DNA of 14,101 nt, taken from the NCBI GenBank assembly GCA_944350405.1, contig CALVPC010000016.1, forward strand, positions 1 through 14,101. Reading direction: 5' to 3'. The DNA comes from an uncultured Bacilli bacterium. Its GTDB lineage: Bacteria > Bacillota_I > Bacilli_A > RF39 > UBA660. The number at the start of each line of letters is the position of its first letter. The stretch's first letter is position 1. Made by a program: the position numbers and the translations under genes. Below the pieces are notes generated by a model, which was not told the DNA's origin, searched no databases, and saw only the letters and a list, made by a program, of their open reading frames with translations. This document shows positions 7,738 through 14,030 of the stretch, piece by piece.

Positions 7738-8364
7738 ATGAATGATAATAGTATTTCACTTAGACAATTTATTGATAGAAAGAATGAATTTGAAAATGTT
7801 AAGGTTCAAACTTTTTGTCGTCTTATGAAAAAAGTTTCTGATGCTATTGATAATGAATCAAGAAATATAGTAAGAATTAATTTAGATGAGATTAGAATTA
7901 GTACTACAACTGGAGAAATAGTTTTTCCTGATAATTTGTTTAGTGATAGTGATAATTTAACTAAAACTATAGCTGGTTTTAATACTGGTGTTAGTATTCT
8001 TGCAGATAGGAAATCTACTAAAGAAAATAAAAGAGTTTCTCTTGCACTTATGGTACTTGGTTGGTATTGTAATGAAGATAGAAGTGCTATTATTAGTGAT
8101 ATGGATGTTTTAGAAAATTTTGATCTTTATATGAGTAAAGTGCCAAACTGGCTTAAAGATTTTTTTATTGGAGTGTTTAGAAGAATGGATTATGAAACTT
8201 CATTTTCTGATTATTATAAAAAGAATTTTATTGATGATATAAAAGAACAAATAAATGAAGCTTTTAAAATTTATGATTTACCTCCGGAACAAATGAAAAA
8301 TATCACTAAACTAATTCTTAAAAGAGCTGATAATATGGTTTTGGATGGTGATAATGATGCCTGA
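7738..8364 (+). CDS. Conserved-looking hypothetical protein, possible degenerate kinase C-lobe
   Basis: I do not recognise this 208-residue soluble protein with certainty; it has no membrane segment or signal peptide. By eye its layout recalls the C-lobe of a protein kinase. NIVRINLDEIRI and TTGEIVFPD (43-65) sit where the catalytic loop and following strands would be. IAGFNTG (78-84) sits like an activation-segment end, NKRVSLALMVLGWYC (97-111) like the alpha-F helix, and VPNWLKDFFIGVFRRM (135-150) like the late C-lobe helices. The HRD aspartate and DFG motif are not present, so if the similarity is real it is a pseudokinase. The start ATG 7738 is chosen by the SD AGGTGAT and promoter position. 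The stop overlaps the start of the next gene, implying coupled translation. Confidence is high that it is a gene, low on function. Confidence 0.85.
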   Translation: MNDNSISLRQFIDRKNEFENVKVQTFCRLMKKVSDAIDNESRNIVRINLDEIRISTTTGEIVFPDNLFSDSDNLTKTIAGFNTGVSILADRKSTKENKRVSLALMVLGWYCNEDRSAIISDMDVLENFDLYMSKVPNWLKDFFIGVFRRMDYETSFSDYYKKNFIDDIKEQINEAFKIYDLPPEQMKNITKLILKRADNMVLDGDNDA

Positions 8365-8809
8365 GAAGTTTAATGATAGATGGGAAGAGGAAATTAAAAA
8401 AGTTATACCTAAAGTTATTGATTCTGTGAAAAAAGATCTTGAGCCTAATTTTAAAGAATTGCAGGAAGCTCAATCTGTTACTAGAGATAGTTTTTTGCAA
8501 ATAGAAAGTGCTAACGATAGTAATAATTATTTAAATGAACAATCTAATAATGATTATGTTGGTAGTGATATTAATAATCAAAGGGCAAAGGTTAGAGTTT
8601 TAAATAAACAAAGTAATTATATTATGCCTAATAGTTCTTTCAGTGATAAAGTAGATAATGATCATTATAATGTCGGTTCTTTTACTGAGGATAATAATCA
8701 TACTTCTACGTTAGGATCTGTAACTACGCTTATATTAATATGTACAGCTATACTTGTTGTTTTGGTTGTAGCAGTGACACTTTTTGCAATGAATTATATT
8801 GGTTTTTAG
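8357..8809 (+). CDS. Tail-anchored membrane protein of unknown function
   Basis: A 150-residue protein with a charged, probably helical N-terminal part (about 1-40, MPEKFNDRWEEEIKKVIPKV), a low-complexity Asn/Ser/Asp-rich middle (about 50-118) and one strongly hydrophobic C-terminal segment (about 122-146, LILICTAILVVLVVAV). This is the plan of a tail-anchored inner-membrane protein facing the cytoplasm. It overlaps the upstream gene by eight bases, so the two are likely co-translated and may work together. Several in-frame starts exist (ATG 8345, 8354, 8357). I chose 8357 because GGTGAT (8347-8352) is spaced as in gltX. No family was recognised. A hairpin terminator follows directly. Confidence 0.8.
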   Translation: MPEKFNDRWEEEIKKVIPKVIDSVKKDLEPNFKELQEAQSVTRDSFLQIESANDSNNYLNEQSNNDYVGSDINNQRAKVRVLNKQSNYIMPNSSFSDKVDNDHYNVGSFTEDNNHTSTLGSVTTLILICTAILVVLVVAVTLFAMNYIGF

Positions 8810-8815
8810 TATTTT

Positions 8816-8849
8816 AGAAGGAGTAGTGATGATACTACTTCTTTTAACT
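8816..8849 (+). terminator. Rho-independent terminator after the tail-anchored protein gene
   Basis: AGAAGGAGTAGT (8816-8827) pairs with ACTACTTCTTTT (8834-8845) through twelve base pairs, two of them G-U, around the loop GATGAT. It is followed by T-rich sequence (AACTTTTATTTT). It begins six bases after the stop codon and separates this unit from secA. Confidence 0.8.
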
Positions 8850-8884
8850 TTTATTTTAGTGTGTTAATTAGTAAATTTAGTTTT

Positions 8885-8915
8885 TTAACAAATATTTTTT
8901 CATATTTATTATAAT
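8885..8915 (+). promoter_or_regulatory. Probable secA promoter
   Basis: TTAACA (8885-8890) and a perfect TATAAT (8910-8915) are separated by 19 bases, slightly long. The region 8850-9045 holds no gene. This promoter would give secA a leader of about 120 bases, much longer than the 10-25 base leaders predicted for other genes in the window. Confidence 0.5.
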
Positions 8916-8972
8916 ATGTATTAGAAATGTAGTTGAGGTTATTTGTTTAAGTATATTTTGGTTAATATTTGT

Positions 8973-9011
8973 GCTAAAATTCGGTAAATTTGCTTTTAAT
9001 TTTCGCTTTTT
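8973..9011 (+). promoter_or_regulatory. Weak hairpin plus T-run in the secA leader (possible attenuator)
   Basis: GCTAAAATT (8973-8981) can pair with AATTTTCGC (8998-9006) with one mismatch, and is followed by TTTTT (9007-9011). It resembles a weak terminator inside the secA leader. The stem is AT-rich and the loop long (16 bases), so it may have no function. Confidence 0.2.
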
Positions 9012-9045
9012 GATGTTAAAATATTATGTTGAGGAGATGATGGTA

Positions 9046-11541
9046 ATGTCACTTTTTAGAAAATTATTTGATTATGATGTAAAAGAACTTAAGAGATTTG
9101 AAAAACTTGCTAATGATATAGAAGCTCTTGATGAAGAATTTCAATCTTTAAGTGATGAAGAGTTAAAAAATAAAACTATAGAATTTAAAGATAGATTAAA
9201 AAATGGTTCTACATTGGATGATATAGTAGTTGAAGCATTTGCTACTGCTAGAGAAGCATGTTTTCGTGTGATAGGGGAAAAGCCATATCATGTTCAGCTT
9301 TTGGGTGGACTTGCTCTTCATTATGGTAATATAGCAGAAATGAAAACTGGTGAAGGTAAAACTCTTACTTCTGTTCTTCCTGCATATTTAAATGCTTTGG
9401 ATGGTAAAGGTGTTCATATTGTTACTGTTAATGAATATTTGGCTGATCGTGATTCTAAATGGATGGGACAAATTCATGAGTTTTTAGGCCTTACTGTTGG
9501 ACTTAATACTAGAGATTTGAGTTCTAAAGAGAAAAGAGAACAATATGATTGTGATATTTTGTATTCTACTAATAATGAAATTGGTTTTGATTATCTTCGT
9601 GATAATATGGCAATTAGAAAAGAAGATAGGGTGCAACAAAGAGGGCTTAATTATGCTATTGTCGATGAAGTAGATTCTATTCTTATAGATGAGGCACGTA
9701 CTCCACTTATTATTTCTGGAGGTTTTTTAGAAAATAAAAATTTATATGTAGATGCTGATAGATTTGCTAAGACTTTAAAAGAAAATAATGGATATGTTTA
9801 TGATGCTAAGCTTAAAAGAACTAATTTAGATGATGAAGGTGTAAAGAAGGCAGAAAAATATTTTAAAGTTGATAATTTATATGATATTAAGAATTCAACT
9901 TTAGTTCATTTTATAAATCAAGCTTTACATGCCAATTTTTCTATGAAAAAAGATTTTGATTATGTTGTTAGTGAAGGTAAAATAGTTATAGTTGATCAGT
10001 TTACTGGACGTCTTATGCCTGGTCGTGCTTTTAGCGATGGTCTTCATCAAGCTATTGAAGCTAAAGAAGGTGTTGAGATTCAACAAGAAACTAGGACTTT
10101 AGCTACAATTACATTTCAAAATTTATTTAGAATGTATAATAAGCTTTCTGGGATGACTGGTACTGCTAAGACTGAAGAAGAAGAATTTAGAGATATTTAT
10201 AATATGTATGTTATTGCTATTCCTACTAATAAACCTATCATTCGTGTTGATATGGCTGATCTTATTTTTGTTAGTAAAAAAGCAAAATATAAGGCTATTA
10301 TAGATGAAATTGAAAAAAGACATAACACTGGACAACCTATTCTGGTTGGAACTATTGCTATTGAGGCTAGTGAAGAAATTAGTGATTTGTTAAAGAAACG
10401 AGGAATACCTCATGAAGTTTTAAATGCTAAAAATCATGCTCGTGAAGCTGAGATTATTGCTAAAGCTGGAGAAAAAGGTTCAGTTACTATTGCTACTAAT
10501 ATGGCTGGTCGTGGTACTGATATAAAATTAGGTGAAGGAGTTAAAGAGCTTGGCGGTTTGTGCGTAATTGGTACAGAAAGACATGAATCTCGTCGTATAG
10601 ATAATCAGCTTCGTGGTCGTGCTGGTCGTCAAGGAGATCCTGGGTTTACACAATTTTATATTGCTATGGACGATGAACTTATGGTTCGTTTTGGTTCAGA
10701 AAAAATCAAAAATCTTCTTCAAACTACTGGTATGGATGATCAAATGGTTATTAGAAGTAAGATGTTTACTAAATCAGTTGCTTCAGCACAAAAAAGAGTT
10801 GAAGGAAACAATTATGATAGTCGTAAGACTGTACTTCAATATGATGACGTAATGAATAAGCAAAGAGAACTTATTTATGGAAAAAGAAATAAGATTTTGG
10901 ATAGTGAATCAATTCATGATGAAATTTTAAAATCAATTTATAATCATGTTACAGATTTAATTGATTCACATTTGGATCAAGATGAGAAGCTTGGTGAACA
11001 AGATATAGTAGATATTTTAGAATATGTTAATTCTAATTTACTTAGTAAGTCACTTAAACCTGATTTCTTTAGTGATAAAAGTGTTGATGAGATAATTGAT
11101 GGAATTGCCCAAAAAGTTCAAAAAGAATACACTGATAAAATTAAAGATATTCCAGAAGAAATTGCTAATGAGTTTGAAAAAGTAATTAATCTTAATGTAA
11201 TTGATAAATATTGGATGGAACAAATTAATACTATGGCACATTTGAAGGAAGGAATTTTTCTTAGAAGTTATGCACAGGATAATCCTTTAAGAGAATATAC
11301 TGAAGAAGGTTTCAATTTGTTTGATCAGATGTTAGAAAATATTGATAAATATACTACTTTATATCTTTTAAAAGCTGAAATTAGGCAAAATATTGAAAGA
11401 AAACAAGTTGTTAAGAATCAATCTACTAATGATTCAGATACTACACGTAAAGGTCGTACTATAAAAAAAGAAAAGATTGGTAGAAATGATCCTTGTCCAT
11501 GTGGTTCGGGAAAAAAATATAAACAATGTTGTGGAAAGTAG
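9046..11541 (+). CDS. secA: Preprotein translocase ATPase SecA
   Basis: The motor that drives unfolded secretory proteins through SecYEG at the cytoplasmic face of the membrane. The 831 residues carry all landmarks: Walker A MKTGEGKT (99-106), DEVD (207-210) in the DEAD position, GTAKTE (372-377), NMAGRGTD (485-492) and QLRGRAGRQGDPG (521-533). The helical scaffold and wing follow, then a C-terminal SEC-C zinc finger CPCGSGKKYKQCC (C817, C819, C828, C829) that usually contacts SecB or the ribosome. The preceding linker (about 785-805) is low-complexity. I chose ATG 9046 because GAGGAG (9031-9036) is well spaced and MSLFRKLF matches other SecA N-termini. The frame is open back to GTG 8971 but without an SD. 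No prfB follows, unlike in Bacillus; accessory genes start instead. Confidence 0.97.
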   Translation: MSLFRKLFDYDVKELKRFEKLANDIEALDEEFQSLSDEELKNKTIEFKDRLKNGSTLDDIVVEAFATAREACFRVIGEKPYHVQLLGGLALHYGNIAEMKTGEGKTLTSVLPAYLNALDGKGVHIVTVNEYLADRDSKWMGQIHEFLGLTVGLNTRDLSSKEKREQYDCDILYSTNNEIGFDYLRDNMAIRKEDRVQQRGLNYAIVDEVDSILIDEARTPLIISGGFLENKNLYVDADRFAKTLKENNGYVYDAKLKRTNLDDEGVKKAEKYFKVDNLYDIKNSTLVHFINQALHANFSMKKDFDYVVSEGKIVIVDQFTGRLMPGRAFSDGLHQAIEAKEGVEIQQETRTLATITFQNLFRMYNKLSGMTGTAKTEEEEFRDIYNMYVIAIPTNKPIIRVDMADLIFVSKKAKYKAIIDEIEKRHNTGQPILVGTIAIEASEEISDLLKKRGIPHEVLNAKNHAREAEIIAKAGEKGSVTIATNMAGRGTDIKLGEGVKELGGLCVIGTERHESRRIDNQLRGRAGRQGDPGFTQFYIAMDDELMVRFGSEKIKNLLQTTGMDDQMVIRSKMFTKSVASAQKRVEGNNYDSRKTVLQYDDVMNKQRELIYGKRNKILDSESIHDEILKSIYNHVTDLIDSHLDQDEKLGEQDIVDILEYVNSNLLSKSLKPDFFSDKSVDEIIDGIAQKVQKEYTDKIKDIPEEIANEFEKVINLNVIDKYWMEQINTMAHLKEGIFLRSYAQDNPLREYTEEGFNLFDQMLENIDKYTTLYLLKAEIRQNIERKQVVKNQSTNDSDTTRKGRTIKKEKIGRNDPCPCGSGKKYKQCCGK

Positions 11542-11667
11542 CATAAAATAAGGGAAAACTTAAAATTTGAAAATTAGTAAGTTGGTTCGAGTTTTACAAC
11601 TTGTCCACGTAATACTAATAAAACCTAAGTAAAATAAGGATGTGGACAACATTTTAAATGTGGACAT
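11530..11667. repeat. Cluster of DnaA-box-like 9-mers between secA and the S66 peptidase gene
   Basis: Compared with the DnaA box TTATCCACA there are: TTGTCCACG at 11601-11609 (plus strand, 7/9), TTGTCCACA at 11641-11649 (minus strand, 8/9), ATGTCCACA at 11659-11667 (minus strand, 7/9) and a weaker CTTTCCACA at 11530-11538 (minus strand, 7/9, inside the secA end). The two minus-strand copies sit in direct repeats ATGTGGACA, 18 bases apart. They could titrate DnaA or be unrelated repeats. No dnaA, dnaN or rep gene is in the window. Confidence 0.35.
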
Positions 11668-11676
11668 CTTTATTTT
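11631..11676 (+). terminator. Long nested hairpin downstream of secA, possible terminator
   Basis: AAAATAAGGATGT (11631-11643) pairs with ACATCTTTATTTT (11664-11676) over 13 positions with one G-U, enclosing the smaller inverted repeat ACATTT/AAATGT (11649-11661). Its 3' arm is T-rich but there is no clean T-run after it. Competing pairings exist: AAGTTG/CAACTT (11579-11602) and TTGTCCAC/GTGGACAA (11601-11608 with 11642-11649). It lies 90 bases after the secA stop and just before the next promoter, so a secA terminator is the simplest reading. Confidence 0.45.
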
Positions 11677-11686
11677 GTATAATTAA

Positions 11687-11695
11687 TGGTATAAT
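11687..11695 (+). promoter_or_regulatory. Extended -10 promoter of the S66 peptidase gene
   Basis: TGGTATAAT is a perfect extended -10; no good -35 is visible at 16-18 bases upstream (TCTTTA at 11667). The predicted start near 11702 coincides with the SD TAGGAG (11701-11706), giving a leader of about 14 bases. The core AATGGTATAAT is identical to that upstream of the gene at 13005. Confidence 0.6.
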
Positions 11696-11715
11696 ATATG
11701 TAGGAGTTGATTACT

Positions 11716-12804
11716 ATGGTTAAACCAAAAAAATTAAATAAAGGAGATAAAATTGCGATTGTGAGTTTATCAAGCGGCATTCTTGGTATGTCTTACTGTG
11801 AACATGAACTAAAAATTGCTATAAAAAGATTAGAAGATATGGGGCTTGTTCCAATAATTATGCCGAACGCATTAAAAGGAGTTGATTTTTTAAAGGATCA
11901 TCCAGAAGCAAGAGCAGCTGATTTAAAACAAGCTTTTATAGATAATAGTATAAAAGGGATAATATGTGCTATTGGTGGAGATGATACATACAGAACAATT
12001 CCTTATTTAATGGAAGATGACGAATTTAAAACAGCAGTAAAAAAAAATCCAAAAATTTTTACTGGATTTTCAGATACAACTAATAACCATTTAATGTTAA
12101 ATAAATTAGGTCTATCTACTTTTTATGGCCCTTGTGTAATAGTAGATTTAGCCGAACTTGATAATGATATGCTTCCATATACTAAAGAACAATTTTTAAA
12201 ATTCTTTTTAAATGAATCAAATTATGAAATTAAATCAAGTCCTTTTTGGTATAAAGAAAGAGAAAGTTTTGGAATTGAGGAAATTGGGAAACCAAGAAAA
12301 ATGTGTCAGGAACAACATGGATATGAAACATTAAATGGAAGTGGTATGGTAATTGGTAAATTTTATGGTGGATGTATTGAAAGTATTTATGATGATTTTA
12401 CAGGTAACAGATATGGTGATGAACCACAAGTCTTTGAAAAATATAACATATTTCCTACAGAAGAGGAATGGAAAGAAAAAATATTATTTTTAGAAACATC
12501 TGAAGAAAAACCAAAACCTGAAGAATTAGAAAAAATGTTAATTGAGTTAAAAAATAGAAAAATATTAAACTTAGTAAAAGGAATTATAGTTGGAAAACCT
12601 CAAGATGAGCAATATTACGAAGAATATAAAAATGTTTATAGAAAAGTTTTTACAGATATAGATACTCCAGTGCTATTCAATGTTAATTTTGGTCATTCAA
12701 CTCCAAGATGCATTATACCTTATGATGTACAAGCAACAATTGACTTTGATAATAAGAAAATATTTATTAATGAACCAATTTTAGATAATAATAAAAATAA
12801 TTAA
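11716..12804 (+). CDS. S66 family peptidase, MccF/LD-carboxypeptidase-like
   Basis: A 362-residue cytoplasmic serine peptidase of family S66. This family includes LD-carboxypeptidase A, which trims murein tetrapeptides during recycling, and MccF, which confers immunity to microcin C-type antibiotics by cleaving their amide bond. The family triad is visible: nucleophile S119 in FTGFSDTT, E260 in ILFLETSEE and H327 in NFGHSTPR; AIGGDDTYR (85-93) is the conserved loop next to the nucleophile. Length and the segment GKFYGGCIESIYD favour the MccF-like branch over short LdcA enzymes, but substrate cannot be decided from sequence. ATG 11716 is preferred to TTG 11707, which directly abuts the SD TAGGAG. 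It is monocistronic, with its own promoter and terminator. Third codon positions are richer in A than in the genes before secA, suggesting different ancestry. Confidence 0.88.
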   Translation: MVKPKKLNKGDKIAIVSLSSGILGMSYCEHELKIAIKRLEDMGLVPIIMPNALKGVDFLKDHPEARAADLKQAFIDNSIKGIICAIGGDDTYRTIPYLMEDDEFKTAVKKNPKIFTGFSDTTNNHLMLNKLGLSTFYGPCVIVDLAELDNDMLPYTKEQFLKFFLNESNYEIKSSPFWYKERESFGIEEIGKPRKMCQEQHGYETLNGSGMVIGKFYGGCIESIYDDFTGNRYGDEPQVFEKYNIFPTEEEWKEKILFLETSEEKPKPEELEKMLIELKNRKILNLVKGIIVGKPQDEQYYEEYKNVYRKVFTDIDTPVLFNVNFGHSTPRCIIPYDVQATIDFDNKKIFINEPILDNNKNN

Positions 12805-12818
12805 AATAATTTAATTTT

Positions 12819-12852
12819 AAAAGTATTGACAGTATTTGTTGATGCTTTTTTT
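12819..12852 (+). terminator. Rho-independent terminator of the S66 peptidase gene
   Basis: AAAAGTATTGACA (12819-12831) pairs with TGTTGATGCTTTT (12837-12849) over thirteen positions, three of them G-U, around the loop GTATT. Seven T end at 12852. It begins 14 bases after the stop codon. The apparent -35 box TTGACA at 12826-12831 is part of this stem. Confidence 0.85.
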
Positions 12853-12889
12853 ATGTAAAATAGTTTCTGGAATGAAGGAGGATGATAAA

Positions 12890-12960
12890 ATGAATGTTAT
12901 TATTAATTTTGATAAAAATTGAAATGGTTTTTAATTGGATTCATTGTTGAAATAAGTTAA
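12890..12960 (+). pseudogene. Mini-ORF with strong SD, possibly a frame-split hydrophobic peptide
   Basis: A very strong SD (AAGGAGGATG, starting at 12875) precedes ATG 12890, but the frame reads only MNVIINFDKN before TGA at 12920-12922. The neighbouring frame then reads LKWFLIGFIVEIS to a TAA at 12958-12960, a hydrophobic stretch with flanking charges. One extra A in the A5 tract at 12914-12918 would join the two into a 23-residue single-span peptide. It could be a decayed or slippage-dependent small membrane peptide, or chance in AT-rich DNA. The -35 of the next promoter overlaps its end. Confidence 0.3.
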
Positions 12961-12972
12961 TAATGGTATAAT
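12944..12972 (+). promoter_or_regulatory. Promoter of the regulator/Doc-like operon
   Basis: TTGTTG (12944-12949), a 17-base spacer and TATAAT (12967-12972) with an upstream TG (TGGTATAAT) make the best complete promoter in the accessory part. A second TATAAT lies at 12976-12981. The predicted start near 12979 leaves a leader of about 26 bases with the SD AAGGAGGT (12992-12999). Confidence 0.7.
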
Positions 12973-12978
12973 AAATAT

Positions 12979-12990
12979 AATCATTTGATT
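12979..12990. promoter_or_regulatory. Small inverted repeat at the transcription start, possible operator
   Basis: AATCA (12979-12983) and TGATT (12986-12990) form a 5-2-5 inverted repeat overlapping the second TATAAT and the expected transcription start, just before the SD. The downstream gene encodes a likely DNA-binding protein, so autorepression here is conceivable. The repeat is short and AT-rich and could be chance. Confidence 0.3.
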
Positions 12991-13004
12991 CAAGGAGGTA
13001 AAAA

Positions 13005-14030
13005 ATGGCAAAAGATTTAACAAATTCTAAAATAGATAGACAAAATATTTTAAATAATAACTTTGCAATGAATGAAATAGAAAAAGCATGTGATTTAAAA
13101 GGAATATTGTTTGAAGATAAAATTGCTTTTACAAAAGAACAAATAGCCTCTTTTTATGAAATTGATATAAGAACAGTTGAAAGATATTTAGAAGATAATA
13201 AAGAGGAATTTAATGAAAATGGTTACGAAGTATTAAAAGGAACAAGGTTAAAGAGATTTATAGAAATCTTTAATAACCAAGGTACCGACATTAATGTCGG
13301 TACCATTCCAAAAGCAACCACAGTTTTAGGTGTTTTCGATTTTAGAGCATTTTTGAATATGGGCATGCTATTAGTAGAAAGCGAAAAAGCAAAAATTATT
13401 AGACAAAACATATTGGATATTGTTATTGATACAATAAATGTAAAAACTGGTGGTGCAACAAAGTATATTAATCAACGTGATGAAGATTTCATAAATTCCT
13501 GGTTTGAAGAAGAAAATTATAGACGTGAATTTACAGATGCTTTGAATAATTTTGTGGATATGGGTGATTTTAAATATCCTATATATACAGATAAAATATA
13601 TGAAAGTATATTTAGAGAAAAATCTGCTGAATATAGAAGAATATTAAAACTTGAAAAGAAAGATAAAACAAGAGATACTTTTTACTCTGAAATACTTGAT
13701 TTAATTGCTTCTTACGAAAGTGGTCTTGCAGAAGTAATTGAGAATAAGAGTGTGGAATTAGGCAGAAAATTAACACCAGAAGAAACCGATAATGTTTTTT
13801 CTGGTTTTGAAAAACAATCTCTTTATATTCCGTTAATTAATAAGGCACGAGTTAAAATGGCAAGCAGAGATTTAGCATTTAGAGATGCTCTTCATGTAAA
13901 ATTAACTGACTATATTTCACCATTACAAGCGACAGAATATGAAAGATTTTTGGGTGAAAAAAGTGAAGATTTAAAAGAAAGATTAGAAGAAGCAAAAGAT
14001 GTTTTTGAACGCTTGAAGGAGAGAGAATAA
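13005..14030 (+). CDS. Rha/RhuM-like DNA-binding protein, putative antitoxin partner of Doc
   Basis: A 341-residue soluble protein. The N-terminal part (about 38-85) reads like a helix-turn-helix, IAFTKEQIASFYEID followed by RTVERYLEDN, as in Rha/RhuM-type proteins. FDFRAFLNMGMLL (111-123), a central segment with GGATKYINQRDEDF (149-162), and a charged helical C-terminus (about 311-341, probable coiled coil) follow. The SD AAGGAGGT fixes ATG 13005. Its stop overlaps by one base the ATG of a Doc-like gene, a coupling typical of toxin-antitoxin pairs, so I infer a regulatory or neutralising role; this is not shown directly. Residues 93-100 (GTDINVGT) are encoded by a perfect 24-bp palindrome. 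Composition is A-rich, unlike the genes before secA. The alternative is a stand-alone phage-derived or virulence-associated regulator. Confidence 0.75.
   Translation: MAKDLTNSKIDRQNILNNNFAMNEIEKACDLKGILFEDKIAFTKEQIASFYEIDIRTVERYLEDNKEEFNENGYEVLKGTRLKRFIEIFNNQGTDINVGTIPKATTVLGVFDFRAFLNMGMLLVESEKAKIIRQNILDIVIDTINVKTGGATKYINQRDEDFINSWFEEENYRREFTDALNNFVDMGDFKYPIYTDKIYESIFREKSAEYRRILKLEKKDKTRDTFYSEILDLIASYESGLAEVIENKSVELGRKLTPEETDNVFSGFEKQSLYIPLINKARVKMASRDLAFRDALHVKLTDYISPLQATEYERFLGEKSEDLKERLEEAKDVFERLKERE
13281..13304. repeat. Perfect 24-bp palindrome inside the regulator gene
   Basis: GGTACCGACATT is followed immediately by its exact reverse complement. It occupies codons 93-100 exactly in frame (G-T-D-I-N-V-G-T) and uses C-ending codons ACC, GAC and GTC, which are uncommon in this AT-rich window. 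In RNA it would form a ten-base-pair hairpin with loop TTAA. Possible roles are a protein-binding site within the gene, an mRNA hairpin or a residue of a palindromic insertion. Confidence 0.9.

Noticed and set aside
10613..10852. 79-codon plus-strand frame within secA
   Set aside because: It overlaps the conserved SecA motor region in another frame and has no SD or recognisable features.
11579..11609. tRNA-like GGTTCGAGT...TTGTCCA resembling a tRNA 3' end or att site
   Set aside because: The T-arm strands do not pair, the spacing to CCA is off by one, and no acceptor 5' half or other arms are present.
12826..12831. Perfect -35 box TTGACA
   Set aside because: It is part of the stem of the terminator at 12819-12852, and the nearest -10-like TAAAAT is 24 bases away, too far.
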